Source of the DNA: RHLJ01 sp965212165
Lineage (GTDB): Bacteria > Bacteroidota > Rhodothermia > Balneolales > Balneolaceae
Length of the DNA: 64,000 nt
Direction of reading: 5' to 3'
Assembly (NCBI GenBank): GCA_965212165.1
Contig: OZ243096.1
Coordinates: 3,224,001-3,288,000 of the forward strand
The notes under the pieces were generated by a model. That model was not told the DNA's origin. It ran no database searches and was given only the letters and a program-made list of their open reading frames with translations. This document shows, piece by piece, positions 8,511-17,369 of the stretch; positions within the stretch are counted from its first letter, which is position 1; each line of letters starts with the position of its first letter. Position numbers and translations under genes: made by a program.

Positions 8511-10247
8511 ATGAGTACTTTAGACCCAATAGTACAAGCTAAAATTAATGACTGGCTAAATGGTGGTTACGATGAAGAAACCAAAACTACTATTCAAGCG
8601 ATGTTAGATAAGAAGCAATACACTGAACTTACAGATGCTTTTTATAAGGATTTGGAGTTTGGTACTGGTGGACTTCGTGGTATTATGGGGATTGGCTCGA
8701 ACCGGGTTAATAAATATACTTTTGGAGCTGCTACTCAGGGATTATGCAATTTCCTAGTAAAGACCTATAAAAATGAGCCTATTAAAGTGGCAATTGCTTA
8801 CGATTGCCGAAACAATTCAGATACTTTAGCAAAAGTTGTTGCCGACGTATTTTCTGCAAATGGAATCTTTGTGTACTTTTTTGAAAGCCTACGTCCTACT
8901 CCTGAACTCTCTTTTGCAATACGTGAATTAGGTTGCCAAAGTGGTGTTGTATTAACAGCTTCGCACAACCCTAAAGAGTATAATGGATTCAAAGCTTATG
9001 GTGCAGATGGTGGTCAATTTGTAGCACCTTATGATAAAATGGTTATGGAAGAAGTTCAAAAAATTGACACTGTTGAAGATATTAAGTTTAAAGGTATCCC
9101 AGATAATATTGAACTCATTGGTAAAGAAATTGATAATCGTTTTATAGAAGAGATTGTTAAACTCTCCGTATCAAAAGATGCCATTAAACGCCAAAAAGAT
9201 ATTAGAATAGTGTTCTCTCCAATACATGGAACTGGCGGAGTCTCTATCCCTCCTGCACTTAATGCTTATGGTTTTGAGAATGTAACATTGGTTGAAGAAC
9301 AAATGGTCGTTGATGGTAATTTCCCTACTGTTATATACCCAAATCCTGAAGAACAAGATGCCCTGAGTATGGCAATGGCTAAAGCTCAAGAAATTGATGC
9401 AGAACTTGTTATGGCTACAGATCCAGATGCAGACAGAATTGGAATAGCAGTAAAAAATGATACAGGGGAATGGTCACTTTTTAACGGAAATATGACAGCT
9501 ACTCTCATTATTAATTACATGCTTACTGCGTGGAAAAATACTGGGAAATTAACTGGAAACCAGTACATCGTTAAAACCATTGTTACTTCTTATTTAATTG
9601 ATCGTATTGCAAAATCATATGAAGTCGAATGCTTTAACACCTTAACTGGCTTTAAATATATCGGCGAGTTAATGACTAAACTAGAAGGTAAAAAAGAATT
9701 CGTTGCTGGCGGGGAAGAAAGTTATGGTTACTTGATCGGTGATCACGCTCGCGATAAAGATGCTGTTGTTTCAGCGGTAATTATTGCTGAAATGGCTGCC
9801 TATTACAAAGATCAAGGTAGTAGCTTATTTGAGGCGTTGGTTAATATGTATGTTGAGCATGGTTTCTTTAAGGAGAAATTGGTTTCAGTTACAAAGAAAG
9901 GAAAATCTGGGGCTGAGGAAATACAGCAAATGATGGCCGACTACAGAAGTAATCCGCCAAAAACCTTAGGTGGCTCTAAACTTGTTGCTTTAAAAGACTA
10001 TCAAACCCAAGAAGAAAAAAACTTGATAACAGGTGAAATCACTTTAATTGATTTACCTAAAGCAAATGTATTACAATTTGTTACTGAGGATGGTGGAATT
10101 GTTTCTGCGCGTCCATCTGGAACTGAACCTAAAATAAAATTCTATTGCAGTGTAAATACTGAATTAGAAAGTGCTGACAAATATCATGAAACAGCTGCTT
10201 CTCTCGATTTTGTGATTGATGCTATCTTAAAAGATCTGGGAGTTTAA
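8511..10247 (+). CDS. phospho-sugar mutase (phosphoglucomutase/phosphomannomutase)
   Basis: A 578-residue alpha-D-phosphohexomutase that moves phosphate between C6 and C1 of hexose phosphates, feeding glycogen, nucleotide-sugar and envelope polysaccharide synthesis. All four active-site elements are present: the phosphoserine loop TASHNPKEYNG (Ser151), the metal loop TDPDADRIG (Asp304, 306, 308), the sugar-binding loop GGEESYGY (400-407) and the phosphate-binding RPSGTEPKIKFY (534-545). The length and the GTGGLRGIMG opening fit the long PgcA/PGM2-like subfamily, which is often phosphoglucomutase. Specificity for glucose versus mannose cannot be told from sequence. A short hairpin with a T-run follows the stop. 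Confidence 0.93.
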   Translation: MSTLDPIVQAKINDWLNGGYDEETKTTIQAMLDKKQYTELTDAFYKDLEFGTGGLRGIMGIGSNRVNKYTFGAATQGLCNFLVKTYKNEPIKVAIAYDCRNNSDTLAKVVADVFSANGIFVYFFESLRPTPELSFAIRELGCQSGVVLTASHNPKEYNGFKAYGADGGQFVAPYDKMVMEEVQKIDTVEDIKFKGIPDNIELIGKEIDNRFIEEIVKLSVSKDAIKRQKDIRIVFSPIHGTGGVSIPPALNAYGFENVTLVEEQMVVDGNFPTVIYPNPEEQDALSMAMAKAQEIDAELVMATDPDADRIGIAVKNDTGEWSLFNGNMTATLIINYMLTAWKNTGKLTGNQYIVKTIVTSYLIDRIAKSYEVECFNTLTGFKYIGELMTKLEGKKEFVAGGEESYGYLIGDHARDKDAVVSAVIIAEMAAYYKDQGSSLFEALVNMYVEHGFFKEKLVSVTKKGKSGAEEIQQMMADYRSNPPKTLGGSKLVALKDYQTQEEKNLITGEITLIDLPKANVLQFVTEDGGIVSARPSGTEPKIKFYCSVNTELESADKYHETAASLDFVIDAILKDLGV

Positions 10248-10250
10248 TAT

Positions 10251-10270
10251 ACCCTTGATAGGGTTTTTAA
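10251..10270 (+). terminator. short intrinsic terminator after the phosphohexomutase gene
   Basis: ACCCT/AGGGT, a 5-bp stem with a TGAT loop, is followed by a run of T and sits 4 bases after the stop codon. The stem is short, so strength is uncertain. Confidence 0.5.
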
Positions 10271-10488
10271 TAGTATTATCTCTTTTCATTTATTGAATCA
10301 TAATGAATATTTTATATGAAGCTAGTACTATGGAGGCGCGTCTAATATGATTTCGCATTATTTGAATCCCACTTTTTGTTGAATCCATAATTGAGATATT
10401 TAAATAAAATTAAAACAAGTACACGTATTAAATATTTATTCGATATAATATCATCTATAAAATTAACTAAGGCTCGAGGTACAATAAA

Positions 10489-10914
10489 ATGAAAAAAAAT
10501 CTACTCATACTACTTTTTTTAATGATTTCAAGTAGTTCAGTATTTGCACAATCCTATACTGAAACAGTTTGGCGGCAAATTCAAAACGCTTACGAAGAAA
10601 ATATAGATGAAGGATATTCTGTAAGTAATTACATCATTGGAAAAATTAGTGATGATGATGATAATACATGGACCTTCTATCTATCAAGTAACAAAGATTA
10701 TTTAATTGAAGGCTTTTGTGATGAAGATTGCGATGATTTAGATTTATATCTTACCGATTCAGACGGTGATGAACTTGATAAAGATATAGAAGAGGACGAT
10801 TTTCCATTAATGTATTTTAGTCCTAATAAAACAGCTCGATACTCAATTAAAGTTTCAATGTATTCCTGTGAAGTTGAGCCATGTTATTTTGGTCTTGCAA
10901 TTTTTGAAAAGTAG
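10489..10914 (+). CDS. small acidic secreted protein of unknown function
   Basis: A 141-residue protein with a clear Sec signal peptide (MKKNLLILLFLM, cleavage after VFAQ). The mature chain is strongly acidic, with DDDD and EEDD clusters, and has four cysteines (CDEDC, and CEVEPC near the end) that may form disulfides. The pattern of a strand-rich core with DLDLYLTDSDGDELD followed by ARYSIKVSMYSCEVEPCYFGLAIF resembles the bacterial pre-peptidase C-terminal (PPC) fold, where DxDxYL-type strands bind calcium. That resemblance is weak and no family is claimed. It stands alone, with a strong terminator directly after the stop. Confidence 0.75.
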   Translation: MKKNLLILLFLMISSSSVFAQSYTETVWRQIQNAYEENIDEGYSVSNYIIGKISDDDDNTWTFYLSSNKDYLIEGFCDEDCDDLDLYLTDSDGDELDKDIEEDDFPLMYFSPNKTARYSIKVSMYSCEVEPCYFGLAIFEK

Positions 10915-10918
10915 TATT

Positions 10919-10947
10919 AAAAAAAGGCGCTTGAAAGCGCCTTTTTT
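10919..10947. terminator. bidirectional intrinsic terminator
   Basis: GGCGCT/AGCGCC stem with a TGAA loop, flanked by an A-run on the left and a T-run on the right. It closes the small secreted protein gene on the plus strand and the btuB-like gene on the minus strand. Confidence 0.9.
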
Positions 10948-10949
10948 AT

Positions 10950-12818
10950 TTATAACTGTATTCTAACGCCTGTATTCACAGCAAAACCTATTGTATTATA
11001 CCCATAGGTTTCCTGAAAATCAGTATTCAGTATATTCTTCAAATCAATAAAGAATGTAGCTCTGTTATCGAATAATGAATAATCAGCATATGCATTTATC
11101 AGTAAATATGGATCGAGTGTAATTTGCTCTCTCGAAAAACTTGGAGTAAAGTAAACATCTTCTCTTTCACCAAAATAATTCATTGTTAAACTGAGATTCA
11201 TATTTTCAATTGGAATTAAATTAACGCCACCACCTACACTTATTTTTGGCCGCCTAAATAAGTTTTCATTTGTTATAGAATTACCTGAAAAATCCCTAGA
11301 AGTAATCTCCCCATCCACTAGGTCTAGTGATCCATAAACTGTTATTCTATTCGATAAAATCCATCTAGACGCAAGCTCAAAACCTTGGTCTTTCTGTCTA
11401 TCTTGATTTATATACCCCGTTGCTCCATAGAAAAGGACGTTTTCAATTTCACGTGAGAATACATTAGCCGATAAAGTTACACCAATATCATCATTAAAAT
11501 ATTCTGCGCCTAAATTCATGTATATACTTTCTTCTGGTTCCAGATCTGGATTCGCGCCAAATGGCCCATATAATTCATCTAATGTTGGGGCTTTAAATCC
11601 GGTACTTAATGAACTCATGAGCTTAAAATTCTCAAAGAAACTATAGGAGAAAGACTGGCTTAATGAGACATTTGTCCCATATTCATTATGTTTATTGACC
11701 CGAACTCCAGACTCAGAGTTTAAGCCATTCCAATTTATAAGTGAAATTGTAAGATAGGGGCTATATAAATCTGAGCTAGGAGAGTTCTCTCCCAATTCCA
11801 TATTTTGATAGATAAAGCCCAGTAGAAATTGCAAAAAATCTGTTTTCAAATAGCTTGCATAGGTATCAAAATTTTGAAGATTTCCCTCAAACTCACCTCC
11901 AAAAGCTGCAATATTTTTTCTATTTGTATTGGTGTAACTGTAGTTAGTTTTTAATGAAAAAGCATCTTTATCATAACTCAATGAAATCCCAGGATTAAAA
12001 AACTGAGTTTCGAATGTGTTAGGTGCATCTGCGAAATTTCCTGCATCATAATCTCCATCAAATGTGTTAAGTAGAAGCTTTGGAGTTATTGTTAATCCTG
12101 AAGCTGGTTTTATGGTCGTCTTTATCGAAAGAGTGCTTTTTTCAAATCCATCTTTATCAAATGTACCAGAATTAAGAGAGTCATTAGCTTCACTTATTCC
12201 CTCAAGCGTTTCTCTAGTGAAGTTAACTGAAAAACTCGATCCGTTTTGAAAACCACTTAGTCCAATTTGTCCTTTGTATGATCCATATGAACCAGACGTC
12301 GCTAGTGCATTTACACCAATTTTTTCTTGATACGCATCTTTTGTTATGATATTAACGACTCCAGCTATCGCATCAGATCCATAAAGAGTAGACATACTGC
12401 CTTTTACAATTTCGATTTTCTCAATAGCATCAAGTGATAGGTTTCTAATATCGAAAACTCCTCCAATTGTTGACGGATCATTTACTGGAAGTCCATCTAT
12501 TAGAAAGAGCGTATATTTTGTTGAAGCTCCTTGAAGGTACGTAGCTTTATCTTTTCCACCATTACTGTAAGCCCCATTAATGTAAATACCAGTCTGCTCA
12601 GTTAATATTTGAGATACATCTTTTCCGATGCTCCTAGAAATTGTTTCCTGATCAATTATTATAACTGGCTTAGTTGTTTGCCTTAAGTTTGACGGGATTT
12701 TTGAAGCAGTAACTACAACTGTTCCAAGTTCTAAAGTATCTGCATTTTGTGTTGTTTGTGCTTGTATTGTCAGGCTGCATAAGAAGCCTGCTAGTATGAG
12801 TGTTAGTTTTTTGCTCAT
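10950..12818 (-). CDS. btuB: BtuB-like TonB-dependent vitamin B12 receptor
   Basis: A 622-residue outer-membrane TonB-dependent receptor. A Sec signal peptide (ending SLTIQAQ) is followed by a TonB-box region (LGTVVVTASKIPS) and then a plug domain (about 45-160) with GVYINGAYSNGG-like and GSDAIAGVVNIIT motifs. The rest is a 22-strand barrel ending in an aromatic/hydrophobic last strand (VNTGVRIQL). The size and the TASKIP opening fit BtuB better than the larger siderophore or SusC receptors. Strong contextual support comes from a cobalamin riboswitch in its leader, so expression should fall when B12 is plentiful. No btuF, btuC or btuD is nearby; energy would come from TonB-ExbBD encoded elsewhere. 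Confidence 0.9.
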   Translation of the reverse strand: MSKKLTLILAGFLCSLTIQAQTTQNADTLELGTVVVTASKIPSNLRQTTKPVIIIDQETISRSIGKDVSQILTEQTGIYINGAYSNGGKDKATYLQGASTKYTLFLIDGLPVNDPSTIGGVFDIRNLSLDAIEKIEIVKGSMSTLYGSDAIAGVVNIITKDAYQEKIGVNALATSGSYGSYKGQIGLSGFQNGSSFSVNFTRETLEGISEANDSLNSGTFDKDGFEKSTLSIKTTIKPASGLTITPKLLLNTFDGDYDAGNFADAPNTFETQFFNPGISLSYDKDAFSLKTNYSYTNTNRKNIAAFGGEFEGNLQNFDTYASYLKTDFLQFLLGFIYQNMELGENSPSSDLYSPYLTISLINWNGLNSESGVRVNKHNEYGTNVSLSQSFSYSFFENFKLMSSLSTGFKAPTLDELYGPFGANPDLEPEESIYMNLGAEYFNDDIGVTLSANVFSREIENVLFYGATGYINQDRQKDQGFELASRWILSNRITVYGSLDLVDGEITSRDFSGNSITNENLFRRPKISVGGGVNLIPIENMNLSLTMNYFGEREDVYFTPSFSREQITLDPYLLINAYADYSLFDNRATFFIDLKNILNTDFQETYGYNTIGFAVNTGVRIQL

Positions 12819-12948
12819 GGTTTTATAATTATTTGGTTAACCGATGAGCTCTCGTTAAAAAGTGGGGAAACGTTGTATTGCCGAAATATTGAACCGACAA
12901 AATTTACATTCCCGGCAATTCCTCCGAAAGCCTGAATAAATATGCAAA

Positions 12949-13083
12949 CAGGCAGGTCTTCTGACTTACTCTACGTTAACGGCCTTCCCGTCACCTCAAA
13001 AAGGACAGTGGCAAAATTTGGTTAACGCTTTGTTAGAGCTTACAGCTACGGGGATAGTCCCGGATTTACACCGGATTCCCTAT
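12949..13083 (-). ncRNA. cobalamin riboswitch controlling btuB
   Basis: Read on the minus strand, the leader contains the conserved blocks of the adenosylcobalamin-type aptamer in order: GGGAATCCGGTG, GCTGTAAGCTC, the B12-box-type GCCACTG, GGGAAGGCC, and GTAAGTCAGAAGACCTGCC. The aptamer ends about 130 bases before the btuB start. Within that interval ATTGCCG (12877-12883) can pair with CGGCAAT (12913-12919), a possible part of the expression platform. The identification by motif order is strong; the mode of control (transcription or translation) cannot be read directly. Confidence 0.95.
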
Positions 13084-13086
13084 TAA

Positions 13087-13109
13087 TTTTCTTATCATTG
13101 ATAAGAAAA
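13087..13109 (-). promoter_or_regulatory. perfect hairpin at the 5' end of the btuB leader
   Basis: A 10-bp perfect inverted repeat, TTTTCTTATC/GATAAGAAAA, with a 3-base loop lies just upstream of the riboswitch aptamer. If transcription starts near 13116 it would form the very 5' end of the mRNA and could protect it from decay or insulate the aptamer fold. Confidence 0.5.
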
Positions 13110-13122
13110 ACCTATTGCGTTG

Positions 13123-13153
13123 CAATGATATAGTAAAATGTAATATTTAACAA
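13123..13153 (-). promoter_or_regulatory. candidate btuB promoter
   Basis: On the minus strand TTG (13153-13151) is followed after 20 bases by TATCATTG (13130-13123), one mismatch from the Bacteroidota -7 consensus TAnnTTTG. The position just upstream of the riboswitch is what a btuB leader promoter needs. Confidence 0.45.
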
Positions 13154-13258
13154 CGTGGTTTTTAATTTTTCTTTTTATTGCTAAAGATTACATCCTTGGA
13201 CGATTCGAATTTATTCTTTAACTATACGCCCCATACTTTAGATTATATTACTTCTATG

Positions 13259-14992
13259 ATGAAGACTTTATTTTTATTTCTGTTCATTTTTATTTTTAGC
13301 AACACTGTATTAGCTCAAATATTGACTACAAACTCCTCAATAAATGAGGTCCTTGAAAAAATTGAAAGATTTAATACTGAGAGATATACTGAATTAGAAA
13401 AAACTCAATTCCCTCTTGGATTTTCTACCCATTCATTTTTGGAAAAGGAATATATATTCAAAAAAGAAATGGTAAGCATTCTAGAAAATATTAATAGGGA
13501 TACCCTTTCTGTTGATGACTTAATATCGCTTAAACTGCTCCTTTTTACTTTAGATAATGATCTGAAAATGTTCGAGTTTAAGGAGTATCTTAACCCAATT
13601 CTTTCAGAAAGTGGATTCCATACTAGAATTCTGAGTCGAGCTAATAGGAATTATGGCAGTCTTGATGCCTTCAATTCATATTTAACATTGCTCAAAGATA
13701 TTCCACGTTATTTTGAGGAAAACATAACTTTGATGAAAGCTGGATTGGAAATTGGTTTTACTCAACCTTTAGATGGATTGCAAAATTACCAAGCTACTTA
13801 CGATCCTTATATTGTTGATAATCCAGAGGAATCTATTTTTTGGCAACCATTTCGTGAAAAGCCTTCTAATGTCTCCAATGACGAGTGGGAAATCATTCTA
13901 GCAACCGCTAGGACGTATATAGACGATTATGCCACAGCAAGCTTCATCAAACTTAAAAGCTTTTTTGAGAATGAATACTATCCCAATGCTCGCCCTAACC
14001 TTGGTGCTTCATCTGTACCAAATGGGAAGGAATATTACGAGTATAAAGTAAAATACTACACAACACTAGACGTTTCTCCAGAAGATGTGCATTCAATGGG
14101 ATTAAAAGAAGTCGCCAGAATTAAAAAAGAAATGCAACAAATAATCGAAGAGGTTGGCTTTGATGGTTCAATGGCTGATTTTTTTGAATTTTTACGGACA
14201 GATTCTCAATTTTATCCTAAAACGGCAGATGAGTTGCTCAAAGAAGCATCTTTTATAGCAAAAAAAATTGACGGCCGTTTACCTTCGCTCTTTAGTAAAT
14301 TGCCTCGGCAACCTTATGGTGTTGTTCCTGTTCCAGATTATCTAGCTGCAAATTACACGACGGGCAGATATTCAAGTGCGCCACTCAACTCCGACAGAGG
14401 AGGCGAATATTGGGTAAATCTTACCAATTTGAATAGTAGAACACTATATACGTTAGAAGCACTGACCTTGCATGAAGCAATGCCCGGACATCATTTACAA
14501 AATGCATATACCGCTGAACTTGAAACTATACCATCCTTTAGAAGAAGAATGTACATAAATGCTTTTGGTGAGGGGTGGGGTTTATATGCAGAATATCTTG
14601 GGCATGAACTCGGTTTATATGAAGATCCATATAGTTTATTTGGACGCTATACTTACGAAATGTGGAGAGCTTGCCGATTAGTAATTGATACTGGTATTCA
14701 CTATAAAGGATGGACTCGGGATGAAGCCGTTGCTTATCTATCGGAAAACTCTGCGTTATCTATCCATGAAGTTAATACAGAAATAAATCGATATATCACT
14801 TGGCCTGGACAAGCATTGGCATATAAAATTGGGGAGATGACTATAATACGACTACGTGAAAAAGCAGAAGTCGAACTTGGTAATAGATTTGATGTTAAGG
14901 AATTTCATCTTGTGATCCTTTCCAAAGGCACCGTTACCATGAGCATATTAGAAGAAGTTATTGATAAATATATTGCCGATAAGTTGAATTGA
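13259..14992 (+). CDS. secreted DUF885 family putative metallohydrolase
   Basis: About 577 residues of the DUF885 family, proteins with a peptidase-like fold that are probably zinc-dependent peptidases. Counting from the ATG at 13259 (the second of two adjacent ATGs), a Sec signal peptide ends in NTVLAQ. An HEAMPGHH motif lies at about 405-412 and GEGWGLYAE at 437-445; these are the family's hallmark metal and active-site segments. The frame is open to an upstream ATG at 13178, but that start would bury the signal peptide behind 27 residues, so it was rejected. The gene stands alone between the riboswitch leader and dprA. Substrate is unknown; short peptides are likely given the family and the peptidase-rich neighbourhood. 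Confidence 0.88.
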   Translation: MKTLFLFLFIFIFSNTVLAQILTTNSSINEVLEKIERFNTERYTELEKTQFPLGFSTHSFLEKEYIFKKEMVSILENINRDTLSVDDLISLKLLLFTLDNDLKMFEFKEYLNPILSESGFHTRILSRANRNYGSLDAFNSYLTLLKDIPRYFEENITLMKAGLEIGFTQPLDGLQNYQATYDPYIVDNPEESIFWQPFREKPSNVSNDEWEIILATARTYIDDYATASFIKLKSFFENEYYPNARPNLGASSVPNGKEYYEYKVKYYTTLDVSPEDVHSMGLKEVARIKKEMQQIIEEVGFDGSMADFFEFLRTDSQFYPKTADELLKEASFIAKKIDGRLPSLFSKLPRQPYGVVPVPDYLAANYTTGRYSSAPLNSDRGGEYWVNLTNLNSRTLYTLEALTLHEAMPGHHLQNAYTAELETIPSFRRRMYINAFGEGWGLYAEYLGHELGLYEDPYSLFGRYTYEMWRACRLVIDTGIHYKGWTRDEAVAYLSENSALSIHEVNTEINRYITWPGQALAYKIGEMTIIRLREKAEVELGNRFDVKEFHLVILSKGTVTMSILEEVIDKYIADKLN

Positions 14993-15128
14993 TTAAGTTA
15001 GTATATTGAAGAAGAATGTTTTTCAACGAAACGTATTCTAAAAGAACTAATATGAGAGTTTAAATATCATTACGGAGCCTCTAAGATTTAAACAAATAGA
15101 CAAAACTTTTAAGAAAGAGAATTTATTA

Positions 15129-16259
15129 TCATCTCAACTCAAAATACTTTCCAACTTTTTGAGTAACCAATTCCTTCATTTCTAATTGTAGAAGTACTAC
15201 TAAAAGCTGACTTGTATTAACCTCAAGTTCATCACTCATGGAATCTATTTGAGCTTCTCCGAGTTCAAGTAATTCACAAACTTTTTTACTTAAATCATCT
15301 AATTCTTCGTTTCTCCAAAGTTTAGGTTTTGGAAGATCTATTCGTGTTGATGAGTTTTTTTTCTCTTGTTCTATAGGTAGCTCTTCGAGAATATCATCAA
15401 CAGTTTGAACTAATTTTGCAGCACCCGTTTTAATGAGATAGTTACAGCCAGTTCCATATAGGTTGTCAAGAGCATGTGGAACTGCAAATACTTCTCTGTT
15501 TTGATCAAGTGCTAAATCTGCAGTAATCATACTTCCACCTTTTATACCAGACTCCACAACTAGAACACCCAAACTCATTCCACTTACTATTCTATTTCTA
15601 ACGGGGAAATTACCAGCATCTGGCATTGTACCTAGTGGAAACTCTGTAATCACTGCTCCACCTTCTTTAACAATACGATTCGCCAAACCTGCATTCTCTT
15701 TTGGATAAAAATTATCAATACCTGAACCTAGTACTCCAACTGTGAAAGCACCCACATCCAATGCTGCTTTATGTGAAATTGCATCAATACCATGTGCCAG
15801 ACCGCTGAAAATGCATAATCCATTTTCACCTATTTCTTTGGATAGCTTCTCGGCCATGTTCTTTCCATATGGAGTCGCATTTCGTGTCCCAATAACACCA
15901 ACTCCCTGTTTGGATAGTGCATCAGGGTTTCCCTTAATCCAAAATAAAGCTGGTGGGTCATATATCTGTTTAAGTAGACTAGGATATTCAGGGTCAGCAA
16001 TCGTAATAATTTGAGACTTAACTTTCTCAGTCTCCTTTATTAGATGATCTACTTCATCCCATTTATTAAATGTAAGAATCGATAGAGCCGAAGCTTCACC
16101 TATACTCTCTACACTTCTTAACTCTCTTTTTGAACGTTTAAATATACTTGAAGGATCATCAAAAGCTTTTACAAGCAACTTGATTCGTTTTGAGCCAAGG
16201 CCTGTAATTAGGCTAAGCGCTAATAGTGTTCTAAGTTTCTGATTCGAGCTCTTTTGCAT
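15129..16259 (-). CDS. dprA: DNA-processing protein DprA/Smf
   Basis: A 376-residue DprA that protects incoming single-stranded DNA and loads RecA during natural transformation. The Rossmann-like core shows GVGVIGTRNATPYG (about 119-132), SGLAHGIDAISHKAA and GSGIDNFYPKEN, all family signatures. An N-terminal helix-hairpin-helix/SAM-like region precedes it and a C-terminal winged-helix domain follows (DSMSDELEVNTSQLL, ending in KVGKYFELR). The start ATG lies inside the end of obgE, giving a 29-base overlap, so translation is probably coupled to obgE. Whether the organism is competent cannot be judged from this window. Confidence 0.95.
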   Translation of the reverse strand: MQKSSNQKLRTLLALSLITGLGSKRIKLLVKAFDDPSSIFKRSKRELRSVESIGEASALSILTFNKWDEVDHLIKETEKVKSQIITIADPEYPSLLKQIYDPPALFWIKGNPDALSKQGVGVIGTRNATPYGKNMAEKLSKEIGENGLCIFSGLAHGIDAISHKAALDVGAFTVGVLGSGIDNFYPKENAGLANRIVKEGGAVITEFPLGTMPDAGNFPVRNRIVSGMSLGVLVVESGIKGGSMITADLALDQNREVFAVPHALDNLYGTGCNYLIKTGAAKLVQTVDDILEELPIEQEKKNSSTRIDLPKPKLWRNEELDDLSKKVCELLELGEAQIDSMSDELEVNTSQLLVVLLQLEMKELVTQKVGKYFELR

Positions 16260-17232
16260 TTTGAATATATTCCCAAAGTTTTTCCCTTAACGCATCAACA
16301 CCGTGACCGGTGGCTGACGAAATAGGAATAACGGAAATTTCATCATCAAAATGCAACTCTTCTTCTAACTTAAACCCTTGTTTTAAATCCATTTTAGTGA
16401 TAGCTAATACACGAGGTTTATCAAGCAAATCAGGCCGATAGGATTTTAATTCGTTTAGCAATGCTTTGTATTCATAGTCGATATCGGTTTCCGCACTTAC
16501 CATAAATAGTAAAACATTATTTCTCTCGATATGTCTCAAGAACTGTATACCTAAGCCTTTACCTTGGTGTGCTTCCTCAATAATTCCTGGGATATCTGCC
16601 ATTACAAAACTGCGGTAATCCGCAAATTTTACAACACCTAAATTTGGTTCTAATGTTGTAAAAGGGTAATCCGCGATTTTAGGTTTTGCTTCTGATAAAG
16701 CCGACAACAATGTACTTTTTCCAGCATTTGGAAAACCAACCAGGCCTACATCAGCTATTAATTTTAACTCAAGTTCAACGACTCTTTCTTCCCCTGGTTT
16801 TCCGGGTTGTGAAAACTGAGGAGTTTGATTAGTTGAGCTACGAAAATGCCAGTTCCCTAATCCTCCTTGTCCACCTTCCGCAATTATGAGTTGCTGTTGG
16901 TCTTCTGTAATCTCGCCAATTCGTTCTCGAGTATCAGCATCAAAAGCTACTGTTCCAAGTGGGACTTCAAGAATAATATTAGGTCCATCTGCGCCGGTTC
17001 GTTTATTTTTTGATCCGTCAACACCGGGTTTAGCTTTAATAAATTTTTTATATCTAAGATCAAGAATAGTATTTAGCTGAACATTCCCTTTAAGAACAAT
17101 ACTTCCACCTCTACCTCCGTCTCCACCATCTGGACCCCCTTTTGGGATATATTTCTCTCTTCGGAAGTGAGAAGACCCTGCTCCTCCGTCTCCTGCGGTA
17201 ACATAAATTTTAGCGTAATCAGCGAAGCGCAT
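16231..17232 (-). CDS. obgE: GTPase Obg/CgtA
   Basis: An essential ribosome-associated GTPase of 333 residues. The N-terminal glycine-rich Obg fold spans about 1-158 (GDGGAGSSHFRREKYIPKGG, GGDGGRGG). The G domain follows with G1 GFPNAGKST (166-174), G2 around TTLEPNLG, G3 ADIPGIIEEAHQGKGLG, G4 TKMD and G5 SSATGHG. It lacks the extended C-terminal domain of some species, as is common. It starts with ATG at 17232. dprA begins inside its last codons in another frame. Confidence 0.97.
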   Translation of the reverse strand: MRFADYAKIYVTAGDGGAGSSHFRREKYIPKGGPDGGDGGRGGSIVLKGNVQLNTILDLRYKKFIKAKPGVDGSKNKRTGADGPNIILEVPLGTVAFDADTRERIGEITEDQQQLIIAEGGQGGLGNWHFRSSTNQTPQFSQPGKPGEERVVELELKLIADVGLVGFPNAGKSTLLSALSEAKPKIADYPFTTLEPNLGVVKFADYRSFVMADIPGIIEEAHQGKGLGIQFLRHIERNNVLLFMVSAETDIDYEYKALLNELKSYRPDLLDKPRVLAITKMDLKQGFKLEEELHFDDEISVIPISSATGHGVDALREKLWEYIQNAKELESET

Positions 17233-17369
17233 TCTTTAATTCTTAGAGTTAAATGTTCAATCCGAAACACTAAGATAATCCTATAGTATTACGCATATCG
17301 CACTCATATTTATATTAATAAAGGTACTCAATAGTACACTTAAATGTTGATGAGCAAAATTGTTATAGC

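Noticed and set aside
12907..12909. ATG preceded by GGAGGAATT in the btuB leader
   Set aside because: The next codon is TAA, so no leader peptide is encoded; the GGAGG may belong to a leader structure.
13178..13258. N-terminal extension of the DUF885 gene from the upstream ATG
   Set aside because: It would hide a good signal peptide behind 27 unrelated residues.
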